From assembly GCF_002850745.1 (NCBI RefSeq), contig NZ_KZ559467.1, positions 743,962 to 807,961 of the forward strand: 64,000 nucleotides of DNA, given 5' to 3'. Both the position numbers and the translations under genes were made by a program. Below, one piece after another: positions 56,021-64,000 of this stretch; positions within the stretch are counted from its first letter, which is position 1; the number at the start of each line of letters is the position of its first letter. The notes below the pieces were generated by a model that searched no databases, was not told the DNA's origin, and was given only the letters and a program-made list of their open reading frames with translations. The DNA comes from Nonomuraea indica (GTDB lineage: Bacteria; Actinomycetota; Actinomycetes; Streptosporangiales; Streptosporangiaceae).

Positions 56021-56610
56021 AGATCGTACTGGCCACCCGCAACGCGGGCAAGATCGCCGAACTGCGCCGCATCCTGGCAGGGTTCGACATCGTGGGGCTG
56101 GAGGAGTTCCCGTCCATCGGCGAGGTCGCCGAGACCGGGGTCACCTTCGAGGAGAACGCCCTGATCAAGGCGCACGCCGTCGCCCAGGGCTCCGGGCTGC
56201 CCGCCGTGGCCGACGACTCCGGCCTCTGCGTCGACGTGCTCGGCGGCATGCCCGGCGTCTTCTCGGCCCGCTGGTCCGGCCGCCACGGTGACGACCGGGC
56301 CAACCTCGACCTGCTGCTGGCTCAGGTGTCCGACGTGCCCGCCGAGCGGCTGACCGCCCACTTCGCCTGCGTGGCCGCGCTGGCGCTGCCGTCGGGGCAG
56401 GCACGGGCCGTCGACGGCACCCTGCGGGGCAGCCTCGTCGCCACTCCTCGCGGCACCAACGGGTTCGGGTACGATCCGATCTTCGTGCCCGAGGGGGAGA
56501 CGCGCACCACTGCGGAGATGTCTCCGGAGGAGAAGGACGCGATCAGCCACCGGGGCCGCGCCTTCCGCGCCCTCGCCCCCATCGTCCGTGACCTGCTGTC
56601 GTCCCCGTGA
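56017..56610 (+). CDS. rdgB: dITP/XTP pyrophosphatase
   Basis: A 197-residue nucleotide-pool sanitiser that removes dITP and XTP. It has [19 protein letters not shown] at the start, [33 protein letters not shown] (split across the active site) and the family-defining SHRGRAF near the end. It is translationally coupled to rph. Confidence 0.95.
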   Translation: MKIVLATRNAGKIAELRRILAGFDIVGLEEFPSIGEVAETGVTFEENALIKAHAVAQGSGLPAVADDSGLCVDVLGGMPGVFSARWSGRHGDDRANLDLLLAQVSDVPAERLTAHFACVAALALPSGQARAVDGTLRGSLVATPRGTNGFGYDPIFVPEGETRTTAEMSPEEKDAISHRGRAFRALAPIVRDLLSSP

Positions 56611-56640
56611 CCTCCCGGGTCCGGACCGCTGCCTGACGGG

Positions 56641-56715
56641 ACGCATCGCGGCGGGCTGCCTCGCGCTGGGCCGATGCGTGGCCTGGGCGCTGGCACCGGG
56701 CTGCTTGATCAGCCC
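56641..56715. terminator. hairpin region after rdgB
   Basis: An 8-bp stem ACGCATCG/CGATGCGT with a long loop (56641-56679), then GGGCTG-CTTGAT-CAGCCC (56698-56715). It is a plausible end of the rph-rdgB transcript. The rest of the 204-bp gap holds no gene. Confidence 0.4.
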
Positions 56716-56801
56716 GCGGTGACCCGGCCTGCTGTGATCAGAACGCCGCGACCGGGGCGCTTCGTAACCGGGGTGTAAGAACCACGCCGCCACGACGGGC
56801 G

Positions 56802-56807
56802 TAGCGT
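56802..56807 (+). promoter_or_regulatory. -10 box of a leaderless promoter (molybdoenzyme)
   Basis: TAGCGT is followed by 7 nt and GTG 56815. Confidence 0.45.
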
Positions 56808-56814
56808 CGATGAC

Positions 56815-58605
56815 GTGCAGAGCAATGACGTGGTGCCCGCCTGGGCGGGTGCGATCGCGGGTGTGGTGGCCGGCGCCGTGGCGCTCGGAGTGGCCCAGCT
56901 CGCTGCCGGGGCCGTCCGGGCCGAGGCGTCCCCGGTCGTGGCGGTGGGTGGCGCCGTCGTGGACCTCACGCCGGCGCCCCTGAAGGAGTTCGCGATCTCC
57001 ACCTTCGGGGAGAACGACAAGACGGTCCTCATCGGCGGGACGCTGGTGGTCCTCGCCGCGCTGGCGGCGGCGGTGGGCGTGCTGTCCCTGCGGCGGACGG
57101 CGTACGGGTACGCCGGGCTGGCCGCGTTGGGGGCCATCGGGCTGGCCGCCGTCCTCACCCGTCCCGGTGCCAGCGCTCTCGACGTGGTGCCGACAGTCGT
57201 GGGCATCGCCGCCGGCGCGTGGACGCTGCGGTGGCTGGTACGGCGCGCGAGCGGCGGCGCACGCCCCGGCGAGGTCGCGACGGCGGCGGGCGCGGCATCG
57301 CCGGACTCGCCGGCGGGGGACCACCCGACGGCGGACCGGTCGGCGGCGGATCGGCCGATGGCGGATCACCCGACGGCGGACCAGTCGGCGGCGGACCAGC
57401 CTACGGCGGACCGGCCGACGGCGGAGGGGCCGATCACGGACCGGCCGACGGCGGACCGCCAGATCGCCGAACGGCCGACGGCGGATCAGCCGATCTCGGG
57501 GCGGCCGGCGGTGATGCGGGCGGGAGGCGGGCCGCACGCGTTCGACCGGCGCAGCCTGCTGACCGGAGCCGCGGGCGGAGCGGCGGTCGCGGGGGTGAGC
57601 CTGGTACTCGGCCGGATGCTGGAGGGCAGGCAGGCGGTCGACGCCGCCCGGACCGGGCTGGCACTGCCGCGCCCCGCCACCCCGGCCGCGCCGCTGCCCG
57701 CCGGGGTGGACCTCGGCATCAACGGCCTGACCCCGTTCATCACGAACAACCGCGACTTCTACCGGGTCGACACCGCGCTCGTCGTCCCCCAGGTCGATCC
57801 CCGGGCGTGGCGGCTGCGGATCCACGGCATGGTGGACCGGCCCGTCGAAATCACCTATGCCGAATTGCTGAGGATGCCGCTCACCGAGGCCGACGTCACG
57901 TTGACCTGCGTGTCCAACGAGGTGGGCGGTCCGTACGCGGGCAACGCCCGCTGGCTCGGCGTCCGGATGGCCGACGTGCTGCGCGGGGCCGGTCTCCGGT
58001 CCGGTGCCGACATGCTGCTGTCCACCTCCGACGACGGATTCACCTGCGGCACGCCGGTGGACGTGGTCATGGACGGGCGCGACGCGCTGTTCGCCGTGGC
58101 CATGAACGGAGAGGTGCTGCCCGTGGACCACGGCTTCCCGGTACGGCAGGTGGTGCCGGGGCTGTACGGGTACGTGTCGGCGACCAAGTGGGTGGTGGAC
58201 GTCAAGGTGACCCGGTTCGACCGGGACGAGGCGTACTGGACACCACGCGGCTGGGCGGCCAAGGGGCCGATCAAGACGCAGTCGCGCATCGACCTGCCCA
58301 AGCCGGGCGCCTCGCTCGCGGCCGGACGGGTCACGATCGCCGGGGTCGCCTGGGCCCAGCACACCGGTATCGACGCCGTGGAGGTTCGCGTGGACCGGGG
58401 GGCCTGGCGGCAGGCGAGGCTGGCCCGCGTGCCGGGGCCGGACACCTGGCGGCAGTGGGCGCTCGACTGGGACGCCACCCCGGGCGGTCACACGATCGAG
58501 GTCCGCGCCACGGACGCCGCCGGCCGTACCCAGACCGAAGAGCGGACGCCCACGGCCCCGGACGGCGCGACCGGCTGGCACACCGTCACGGTCGAGGTCG
58601 CCTGA
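56815..58605 (+). CDS. membrane-anchored molybdopterin oxidoreductase (sulfite-oxidase fold)
   Basis: A 596-residue protein. There are about four N-terminal transmembrane helices (residues 5-145); a linker of about 60 residues (169-228) made of PTADR/PTADQ-type pentapeptide repeats; a twin-arginine-like segment DRRSLLTGAAGGAAVAGVSL (near 243); then the Oxidored_molyb domain, with the cofactor Cys in VTLTCVSNEVGG, and a C-terminal dimerisation domain. It resembles actinobacterial SoxC/YedY-like enzymes tied to the membrane. The electron partner is unknown, and no heme or accessory gene is adjacent. Confidence 0.88.
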   Translation: MQSNDVVPAWAGAIAGVVAGAVALGVAQLAAGAVRAEASPVVAVGGAVVDLTPAPLKEFAISTFGENDKTVLIGGTLVVLAALAAAVGVLSLRRTAYGYAGLAALGAIGLAAVLTRPGASALDVVPTVVGIAAGAWTLRWLVRRASGGARPGEVATAAGAASPDSPAGDHPTADRSAADRPMADHPTADQSAADQPTADRPTAEGPITDRPTADRQIAERPTADQPISGRPAVMRAGGGPHAFDRRSLLTGAAGGAAVAGVSLVLGRMLEGRQAVDAARTGLALPRPATPAAPLPAGVDLGINGLTPFITNNRDFYRVDTALVVPQVDPRAWRLRIHGMVDRPVEITYAELLRMPLTEADVTLTCVSNEVGGPYAGNARWLGVRMADVLRGAGLRSGADMLLSTSDDGFTCGTPVDVVMDGRDALFAVAMNGEVLPVDHGFPVRQVVPGLYGYVSATKWVVDVKVTRFDRDEAYWTPRGWAAKGPIKTQSRIDLPKPGASLAAGRVTIAGVAWAQHTGIDAVEVRVDRGAWRQARLARVPGPDTWRQWALDWDATPGGHTIEVRATDAAGRTQTEERTPTAPDGATGWHTVTVEVA

Positions 58606-58743
58606 CAGACCGGCGCGGCGTGGTGGTTCGCCACGTTTGTGCTGGTACGGCCGGTGGACGGCGACGGGAAAGTTCCCGACTCTCCCTCCTGGCACGCGCA
58701 GGCGGCCCTACGATCGGTCGTCGAGCAGGACAGGAGGCAGCAC

Positions 58744-60561
58744 GTGATCCGCGACCGCAAGCCCGGCGTCCGGTGGGTCCTTCTCGAGGGGGACTACAAC
58801 CCCGTGGTCGGCGACGGCGTGCGCTGGCGTGACTACGAGCGCGCCGCCGAACCCGAACCGCCCGCCGCCCGCCCCGCCCAGCCCTCCACCGCCTCGCCGC
58901 CCGGGGAGGAGCCCGCCACCGCGGCCCCTCCGCGGGATCACGAGCCTCCCGCGACTCCGCGCGACCAACCGCCTCCGGAGCCGGCGGCGCCACCCGAGAC
59001 GCCCGCCGCAGCGGCACCCGCGCAGCCGTCTCCCGGGACGGCCCCGCGCCTCGCCCCCGGCACGGCGACCGGTCAGGACGAGACCCCGGCCGCCGCGGGC
59101 GACGGCCTGCCTCCCGGGCACGCGAGCGCGCAGGTCCAACCGGCAACCGGGCCGGCCCCGTGGGGCGGGCAGGCATCCGCAAGGTCGCCGTTCCCTCCGG
59201 AAGCACCACCCGTGACAGCGTCGTCTGTGACGGCGGCACACGTGACGGCGCCATCTGCGGCGGCGCCCTCCTCGACAGTGCCGCCCGCGATGGCGCCCCC
59301 CGTAACGGCGCCCCCCTCGACGGCGCCGCCCGCGATGGCGCCCCCCGTGACGGCGCCCCCCGTGACGGCGCCGCCGTCGACGGTGCCGCCCGTGATGGCA
59401 CCCGTCCGAGACGGGGCGGCTTCGGCGACGCCGCCCGCCTATCGCGGGGCCGCGTGGCCCCCGCCACCTGTCTCGCGGGCGGCCGAGACGTTCGCGCCGA
59501 CCGGCCCGATGGCGGCAGGCAGCCCCGAGACGCGTCCTCCAGCAGCGGACACACCCGGGCCGCCCCCTCACCCGGCATGCGGCCCTCGGGCTGCGCCCGG
59601 TCCCGAACCGCGTGTGGAAGGCGTATCCGCTCCTGAGCTGCGGGTGCAAAGTGTGTCCGCTCCTGAGCTGCGGGTGCAGGCTGCGTCCGGTCCTGAGCTG
59701 CGGGTGCAGGGTGTGCCCGGTCCTGAGCTGCGGGCGCAGGGTGTGTCCGGTCACGAGCCGCGCGTGGAGGGCGTGTCCGGTCCCGAGCGGGTGCAGGGTG
59801 TGTCCGGCCCTGAGGCGCATCTGCGCGTGCCGCCAGGGTGCGAGGCGCGTCCCGCGCACGCGCTGCCCGGCCGGCCGCCGGCCACGCCTTCGTGGGCGGC
59901 GCCGCCGGCGGCCGGGGAGGGCTCCCCGGCGGGTGCGACGCGGACCTGGTTCGACCTGGCGCACCGCCCGCCGAGGCTGGCGCACTGCAGGCCGTACGGG
60001 GTGCCGGGCGGGCTGGCGCGGCCGGACCAGCAGGTAGAGCGGGACCTCGCGCTGGCCGTGCCGCCCGGCACCCGCTTCCCCGACCCGCGCGGCACCTGGG
60101 TGCGGCTGGTGAACGGAGGCGGCCCGGCCGACGACCCGTTCCGGGCCTCCAACGCCGCCGACTGCGCGCTGGCGGTGCTGTCCACCTGGCACGGCGAGCC
60201 CGAGGCCGCCGCGCCGAGACAGCCCGAGTACGACCGGATCGGCAGGCCGCTGCTCGGCGGCGAGGCCGGTGGCACGGCGCGGATCGAACGGTGGATCGGG
60301 CAGCGGTTCCAGTTCGCCGGCCACGGGCGGCACGCCTACCCCATGCTGGCGCGGCGGCTGCTCGACGCCGGGCACGGGGCCGCGGCCGTGCTCCTGGTCC
60401 GCTGGCCCGGCGGTGGCACGCACGCCTGGAACGCCGTCAACTCCGGCGGCGAGGTGATCTGGATCGACGCCCAGCGCGGGCACATGGCGGTGGAGCCGCC
60501 CTACACCACGGTGACCGGCGTGTTCTGCATCATCATCGACAGCGAGGGACGGCCCCGGTGA
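58744..60561 (+). CDS. papain-fold glutamine deamidase toxin (Tox-PL type) with repeat-rich stalk
   Basis: A 605-residue polymorphic toxin. The N-terminal 40 residues (VRWVLLEGDYNPVVGDGVRW) form a small unknown module. Residues about 45-400 are Pro/Ala/Val-rich and disordered, with PVTAPP pentad repeats and a seven-copy 30-bp DNA repeat (59601-59808) coding GPELRVQGVS-like decapeptides. Residues about 450-605 match the Tox-PL papain-like fold: C474 in NAADCALAVL, H560 in GGGTHAWNAV and D575 in WIDAQRG. Such domains deamidate glutamines in target proteins. No signal peptide, WXG100 or PAAR module is visible. GTG 58744 follows CAGGAGG; the earlier open frame is unsupported. It overlaps its immunity gene (GTGA). 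Confidence 0.86.
   Translation: MIRDRKPGVRWVLLEGDYNPVVGDGVRWRDYERAAEPEPPAARPAQPSTASPPGEEPATAAPPRDHEPPATPRDQPPPEPAAPPETPAAAAPAQPSPGTAPRLAPGTATGQDETPAAAGDGLPPGHASAQVQPATGPAPWGGQASARSPFPPEAPPVTASSVTAAHVTAPSAAAPSSTVPPAMAPPVTAPPSTAPPAMAPPVTAPPVTAPPSTVPPVMAPVRDGAASATPPAYRGAAWPPPPVSRAAETFAPTGPMAAGSPETRPPAADTPGPPPHPACGPRAAPGPEPRVEGVSAPELRVQSVSAPELRVQAASGPELRVQGVPGPELRAQGVSGHEPRVEGVSGPERVQGVSGPEAHLRVPPGCEARPAHALPGRPPATPSWAAPPAAGEGSPAGATRTWFDLAHRPPRLAHCRPYGVPGGLARPDQQVERDLALAVPPGTRFPDPRGTWVRLVNGGGPADDPFRASNAADCALAVLSTWHGEPEAAAPRQPEYDRIGRPLLGGEAGGTARIERWIGQRFQFAGHGRHAYPMLARRLLDAGHGAAAVLLVRWPGGGTHAWNAVNSGGEVIWIDAQRGHMAVEPPYTTVTGVFCIIIDSEGRPR
59601..59808 (+). repeat. 30-bp tandem repeat (7 copies) inside the toxin stalk
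   Basis: Units beginning TCCTGAGCTGCGGGTGCA start at 59601, 59631, 59661, 59691, 59721, 59751 and 59781 (last copy 27 bp). The middle copies are nearly identical; the outer ones have diverged. In frame, so copy number changes would not break the protein. Confidence 0.85.
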
Positions 60562-60827
60562 ACCTCGAACAGGCCAGGGCGGTGGCGGAGGAGTACTACA
60601 ACGGCATGCGGCCGGTGGACGACCCGGTGACGGTGGGGCTGCACCAGTTCCACCAGGGGTACGTGGCCTGGGTCCGCGAGCCCGAGCCGGACGACCCGGC
60701 CACCCTGCCGAGCACGGTGGGCGGCGGGTGCATCGTGATCGACAAGGCCACGGGCGAGGTCGTGTGCCGCCCGCTCCTCGATCCGGAGACCGTCGCCGAG
60801 TTGTGGCCCGGTCGCACCCCCCGCTGA
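60558..60827 (+). CDS. YrhB/Imm35-like immunity protein
   Basis: An 89-residue protein coupled to the toxin by a GTGA overlap. The N-terminal helix NLEQARAVAEEYYNGM, the HQGYVAWV strand and the GGGCIVIDKATGEVV hairpin match the YrhB-domain (Imm35) fold, a common partner of deamidase and protease toxins in actinobacteria. It should bind and block the toxin in the producing cell. Confidence 0.84.
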   Translation: MNLEQARAVAEEYYNGMRPVDDPVTVGLHQFHQGYVAWVREPEPDDPATLPSTVGGGCIVIDKATGEVVCRPLLDPETVAELWPGRTPR

Positions 60828-60865
60828 CACCATCGGGGCGGAATTACCCGTACGCTTCTGCGGGG

Positions 60866-60900
60866 ACGCCCCCGGCCCAGGGCTCGCAGGCCGGGGGCGT
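60866..60900. terminator. terminator between the toxin operon and the convergent ABC permease
   Basis: A 12-bp perfect stem ACGCCCCCGGCC/GGCCGGGGGCGT with an 11-nt loop, followed by TCCTCTC. Confidence 0.75.
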
Positions 60901-60922
60901 TCCTCTCGCGAGGCGCTCCGCG

Positions 60923-63436
60923 TCACCCCGCGGCGAGGGAGCCGACGATCGAGGCTCTGGCCGCGCGGCGGGCCGGCAGCACGGCGGCGAGCACTCCCGC
61001 CAGGCCCGACAGCGCGACCAGCATCGCGATCTGGCCGCCGGGCACCGCGTACCTGGCCCCGTCGGCCATGACGCGCACCGCCGCCCAGCCGAACACCAGC
61101 CCGAGCACCACCCCGATCAGCGCGCCGATCAGCCCCAGCACCAGAGCCTCCACCGACAGCGTCCGCCGCAGCTGCGACCGGGTCAGCCCGAGGGCGCGCA
61201 GCAACGCCGACTCCCGGGTCCGCTCGTGGACCGACAGCGCCAGCGTGTTGGCGATGCCGAGCAGCGAGATGAGGACGGCGAGTCCGAGCAGACCGGTGAC
61301 GATCATCAGCAGCATGTCCAGCGCCTCGTCGAACTCACCCCGTACCGCGGTCGAGCTCGACACCTTGACCGTCGGATAGGCCGCGACGGCCGCGTCCACC
61401 AGGTTGCGCGCATGGTCAGGGCTGATGCCGTCCTCGACGTTGACCAGCACGCTGGAGTCGGGGACCGCGCCGAAGGCGCTGTCGAACTGCGCGGGGGCCA
61501 TGGTGAGCGACGGTATCGGCGTGTCGTCGTCCACGAGCGCGACCACGGTCAGCGACACCGTGCCGGCCCGCTTGGTCTTCACCGGCACGGTGCCGCCCAC
61601 CCGCCAGCCGAACTCCGCGGCCGTGGCGGCGCGCACCGCGACCTCGCCGGGCCCGAGATCCCGCAGGGAGCCCGCCTTCACCACCGGCTGCAACGGCCCC
61701 TCGTACGCGCCGATCCGCACCCGCCGGGCGCCGCTCGTGGCGGTCGTCTGGCGGATCTGGACGACGTCGCGCAGCTCGGGCCGCTGCCGGAGCGACGCGC
61801 CGACCGACCGCGGCACGGCGGCCTCGCGGTCCTGGGAGGCCAGCATGTAGTCGATCGGGAACTGCTCGTCCAGCTTCGCGTCCATGGTCGCCCGGGTCGA
61901 GGCGGTGACCACCGAGATGAGCGTCATCAGCGTCACGCCGATGGTCAGCGCCACCGTCGTGGTGGCCGCCCGCTTGGGATTGCGGCCGGAGTTGTCCACG
62001 GCGAGCCGTCCCGGGACCCCGAACAGCCGGCGCGGAACCCACCCGACCAGCGCGCTGAGCGGCCTGACCAGCACCGGCCCGAGGATCAGCACGCCGAGGA
62101 AGGTCAGCGCGCCACCGGCCATGACGACGATGAGGGTGGACGGCTGCCCGGGCTGCAGGGCCAGCGCGCCCACGCCGGCCGTGCCGAGGCCCGCCGCCAG
62201 GAACAGGCCGGCGAACAGCATCCGCAGCACGCCGGTGCGGAAGGTCTGCTCCTCCACCTGCGTGCGCAGCGCGGCGACGGGCGCGACCCGCGTGGCGGTC
62301 CGCGCGGGCAGCAGCGCCGCGCCCACGGTCACCACCAGGCCGAGCGCCAGCCCGACGGCGATCGTCGACGGGGTCAGGGTCACGGCGGCGCCGGTCGGCA
62401 GCGGCGCGTCGAACGCCTCCAGGACCCTCATGGTGACGACGCCCAGCCCGTACCCGGCGAGCAGGCCGAGCCCGGACGACAGCAGCCCGACCACCACGGA
62501 CTCGATCAGGATCGAGCCGAACACCTGTCCACGCGTCGCGCCGACGCAGCGCAGCAGGGCCATCTCCTTCGTGCGCTGGGCGACGAGGATGTTGAACGTG
62601 TTGTAGATCACCAGCGCGGCCACCATCATGGCCACCAGGCCGAACATCAGCAGCGCGAGGCTCATCGCGTCGATCTCGACCCCGGCCTGGGCGGCCAGGC
62701 GGGCGGCCAGCTCGGTGCCCGTCATCACCTCGACGCCCGCGCCCACGGTCGCGGCCACGGCCTGCTTGAGCCGGGCCGGGTCCGCGCCGGCCAGGTCGAT
62801 CTCCCGGAAACCCGCCTCGCCGGTCATCCGCGCCGCCGCCGCCGGGGTGAACCCCACGGCGCCGGTGTAGGCCAGCTCCTGGTCGACGCCCGGGTCGAAC
62901 AGGCCGACGAGCTTGAACGGGTGCCTGGCGCCGGTGTGGTCCAGCACGGTGATCGTGTCGCCGACGCGGAACCCTTCCGCCTTGGCGGTGTTCTCGTCGA
63001 GCACGGCCGCCGCGTCGTCGGAGCCAGGGCCGGTGCCGGCGACGATCGTGGTGCGGTTCAGCGGGCCTGAGGCGACGGAGACGCCCGACGTCGGCATGTC
63101 ACCGGCGGCCTTGCCGTCCTTGCCGATCAGCGGTGTCCGGCCGCGCGTCAGGCCCTGCGCGTCCGTGACGCCCGGCAGCGCGCGCAGCCGTTCCAGCAGG
63201 CTCGGCGGGAGCGTGGACGGCGTGGACGGCTCCGCGCCGGGCCGCTCCGCCTTCGGCAGGACCGCCACGGCCACCTTGTCGGCCTCCGCCGTGACGCGCT
63301 GCCCGAACCCGGCCTTGATGGTGTCGGTCAGCACGAACGTGCCCGCGATGAAACCCACCCCGAGAGTGATCGCCAGCGAGGTCAGGAGCAGCCGCAGCGT
63401 GTGCGCGCGCAGCCCCGCCATGGCCGTCTTCAGCAC
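60923..63436 (-). CDS. FtsX/MacB-type ABC transporter permease
   Basis: An 837-residue permease with two FtsX modules: an N-terminal helix, an outer MacB-PCD-like domain, then helices with [20 protein letters not shown], and a second outer domain ending in helices with [21 protein letters not shown]. This duplicated form is the usual actinobacterial exporter or lipoprotein/peptide-efflux permease. Start GTG 63436 is 1 bp after the ATPase stop. Substrate unknown. Confidence 0.9.
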   Translation of the reverse strand: MLKTAMAGLRAHTLRLLLTSLAITLGVGFIAGTFVLTDTIKAGFGQRVTAEADKVAVAVLPKAERPGAEPSTPSTLPPSLLERLRALPGVTDAQGLTRGRTPLIGKDGKAAGDMPTSGVSVASGPLNRTTIVAGTGPGSDDAAAVLDENTAKAEGFRVGDTITVLDHTGARHPFKLVGLFDPGVDQELAYTGAVGFTPAAAARMTGEAGFREIDLAGADPARLKQAVAATVGAGVEVMTGTELAARLAAQAGVEIDAMSLALLMFGLVAMMVAALVIYNTFNILVAQRTKEMALLRCVGATRGQVFGSILIESVVVGLLSSGLGLLAGYGLGVVTMRVLEAFDAPLPTGAAVTLTPSTIAVGLALGLVVTVGAALLPARTATRVAPVAALRTQVEEQTFRTGVLRMLFAGLFLAAGLGTAGVGALALQPGQPSTLIVVMAGGALTFLGVLILGPVLVRPLSALVGWVPRRLFGVPGRLAVDNSGRNPKRAATTTVALTIGVTLMTLISVVTASTRATMDAKLDEQFPIDYMLASQDREAAVPRSVGASLRQRPELRDVVQIRQTTATSGARRVRIGAYEGPLQPVVKAGSLRDLGPGEVAVRAATAAEFGWRVGGTVPVKTKRAGTVSLTVVALVDDDTPIPSLTMAPAQFDSAFGAVPDSSVLVNVEDGISPDHARNLVDAAVAAYPTVKVSSSTAVRGEFDEALDMLLMIVTGLLGLAVLISLLGIANTLALSVHERTRESALLRALGLTRSQLRRTLSVEALVLGLIGALIGVVLGLVFGWAAVRVMADGARYAVPGGQIAMLVALSGLAGVLAAVLPARRAARASIVGSLAAG

Positions 63437-63437
63437 C

Positions 63438-64000
63438 TCAGCCCTCCAGCCGCATCAGCGTGTCGAGCACGCCCTGCGGGGTGGGCGCGACCAGCTCGGA
63501 GACCAGCTCGCCGTCGTGCAGGAACACCACCCGGTCGGCGTACGCGGCGGCCATGGGGTCGTGCGTCACCATGACGATCGTCTGCCCCAGCTCGCGCACG
63601 GACGTGCGCAGGAACGACAGCACCTCGGCGCCGCTGCGCGAGTCGAGGTTGCCCGTCGGCTCGTCCGCGAAGATCACCTGTGGCTTGCTGATGAGCGCCC
63701 TGGCCACGGCCACGCGCTGCTGCTGGCCGCCGGACAGCTCGGTGGGCCGGTGGCCGAGCCGGTCCTTCAGCCCGACCGTCTCGACGACCCGGTCGAACAG
63801 CACCTGGTCAGCCTGCCGGGCCGCGATCTCCAGCGGCAGGCGGATGTTCTGCTCGGCGGTGAGCGTCGGCAACAGGTTGAACGCCTGGAAGATGAACCCG
63901 ATCCGGTCGCGGCGCAGCAGCGTGAGCTGCTTGTCGCCCAGCCCGGTCAGCTCCACGTCACCGATGTGCACGGTGCCGGACGTGGCGGTGTCGAGCCCGG
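63438..64000 (-). CDS. ABC transporter ATP-binding protein (MacB/LolD type), 5' end outside the window
   Basis: The C-terminal ~187 residues of a nucleotide-binding subunit; the Walker A region lies beyond base 64000. Visible: the Q-loop in [18 protein letters not shown], the signature [15 protein letters not shown], Walker [14 protein letters not shown] and the switch His in VMVTHDP. It pairs with the adjacent FtsX-type permease. Confidence 0.93.
   Translation of the reverse strand, partial: GLDTATSGTVHIGDVELTGLGDKQLTLLRRDRIGFIFQAFNLLPTLTAEQNIRLPLEIAARQADQVLFDRVVETVGLKDRLGHRPTELSGGQQQRVAVARALISKPQVIFADEPTGNLDSRSGAEVLSFLRTSVRELGQTIVMVTHDPMAAAYADRVVFLHDGELVSELVAPTPQGVLDTLMRLEG

Noticed and set aside
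56611..56814. tRNA or small RNA gene after rdgB
   Set aside because: No cloverleaf or T-loop consensus; only simple hairpins suited to termination.
55831..58695. A 954-residue minus-strand open frame across rph, rdgB and the molybdoenzyme
   Set aside because: It is antisense to three well-supported genes and has no recognisable domain.
60923..63436. Possible frameshift or fusion of two permeases
   Set aside because: Tandem FtsX modules in one chain of about 840 residues are normal for this actinobacterial permease family.

Overview
The window is chromosomal DNA from a GC-rich, filament-forming actinomycete, most likely of the Streptosporangiales (Nonomuraea-like). This is inferred from four things: almost every codon ends in G or C; GTG starts are common; several gene orders are actinobacterial hallmarks; and many starts look leaderless, with a TANNNT box 6-7 nt upstream. 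I see no rRNA, tRNA, insertion sequence, prophage or CRISPR array.

Layout. 0-8.5 kb: a PduO-type cobalamin adenosyltransferase, an ABC-2 drug/Na-type exporter with a histidine kinase but no response regulator, a STAS protein, a TetR regulator, the mismatch endonuclease NucS, a double-domain 3-hydroxyacyl-CoA dehydrogenase, a zinc-finger-like small protein and a hydrolase. 8.7-18.4 kb: a secreted LamG/DNRLRE protein followed by a 2075-residue secreted RHS/YD-repeat protein. The RHS tip is an extremely basic Arg/Lys/Ala helix plus an unrecognised domain, with no visible immunity gene. 18.5-27.6 kb: SDR oxidoreductase, hydrolase, AI-2E transporter, then a Scy/FilP-type coiled-coil protein, methylmalonyl-CoA epimerase and thiolase (the same order as the Streptomyces filP-scy locus), two membrane proteins and a MarR regulator. 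27.6-43.3 kb: a Tat-exported serine hydrolase with five N-terminal repeats, a redox-dead thioredoxin-TPR protein, a cytidylate-kinase-like protein, malic enzyme, a gene-free 616-bp stretch carrying two unrelated tandem-repeat families, YqgE, a TetR/DHA2 efflux pair, DUF3039, a secreted M43 metalloprotease, an MFS transporter, a low-complexity membrane protein, a helicase and a second STAS protein.

43.3-56.6 kb: a VapBC-type toxin-antitoxin pair, then a block matching the mycobacterial Rv1330c-Rv1341 order: pncB (with pncA), clpS, DUF2017, mec, cysO, cysM, murI, a metallo-beta-lactamase fold protein, rph, rdgB. It combines NAD salvage, N-end-rule proteolysis, the CysO-thiocarboxylate cysteine pathway, peptidoglycan precursor supply and RNA/nucleotide quality control. 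A DUF3352 protein with a Tyr/Gly/Gln-rich prion-like region, a thioesterase and an MFS transporter interrupt the order. A 23-codon uORF ending Cys-Arg-stop lies between mec and cysO and looks like a cysteine attenuator.

56.8-64 kb: a membrane-bound molybdopterin oxidoreductase carrying pentapeptide repeats, a papain-fold glutamine-deamidase toxin overlapping its YrhB/Imm35-like immunity gene, a terminator, and an FtsX-type ABC permease with its ATPase running off the end of the window.

The most unusual items are the RHS protein with its orphan basic tail, the deamidase toxin with no recognisable export module, the cysO-cysM leader peptide, the intergenic repeats at 32.7-33.1 kb, and the widespread leaderless-promoter signature.
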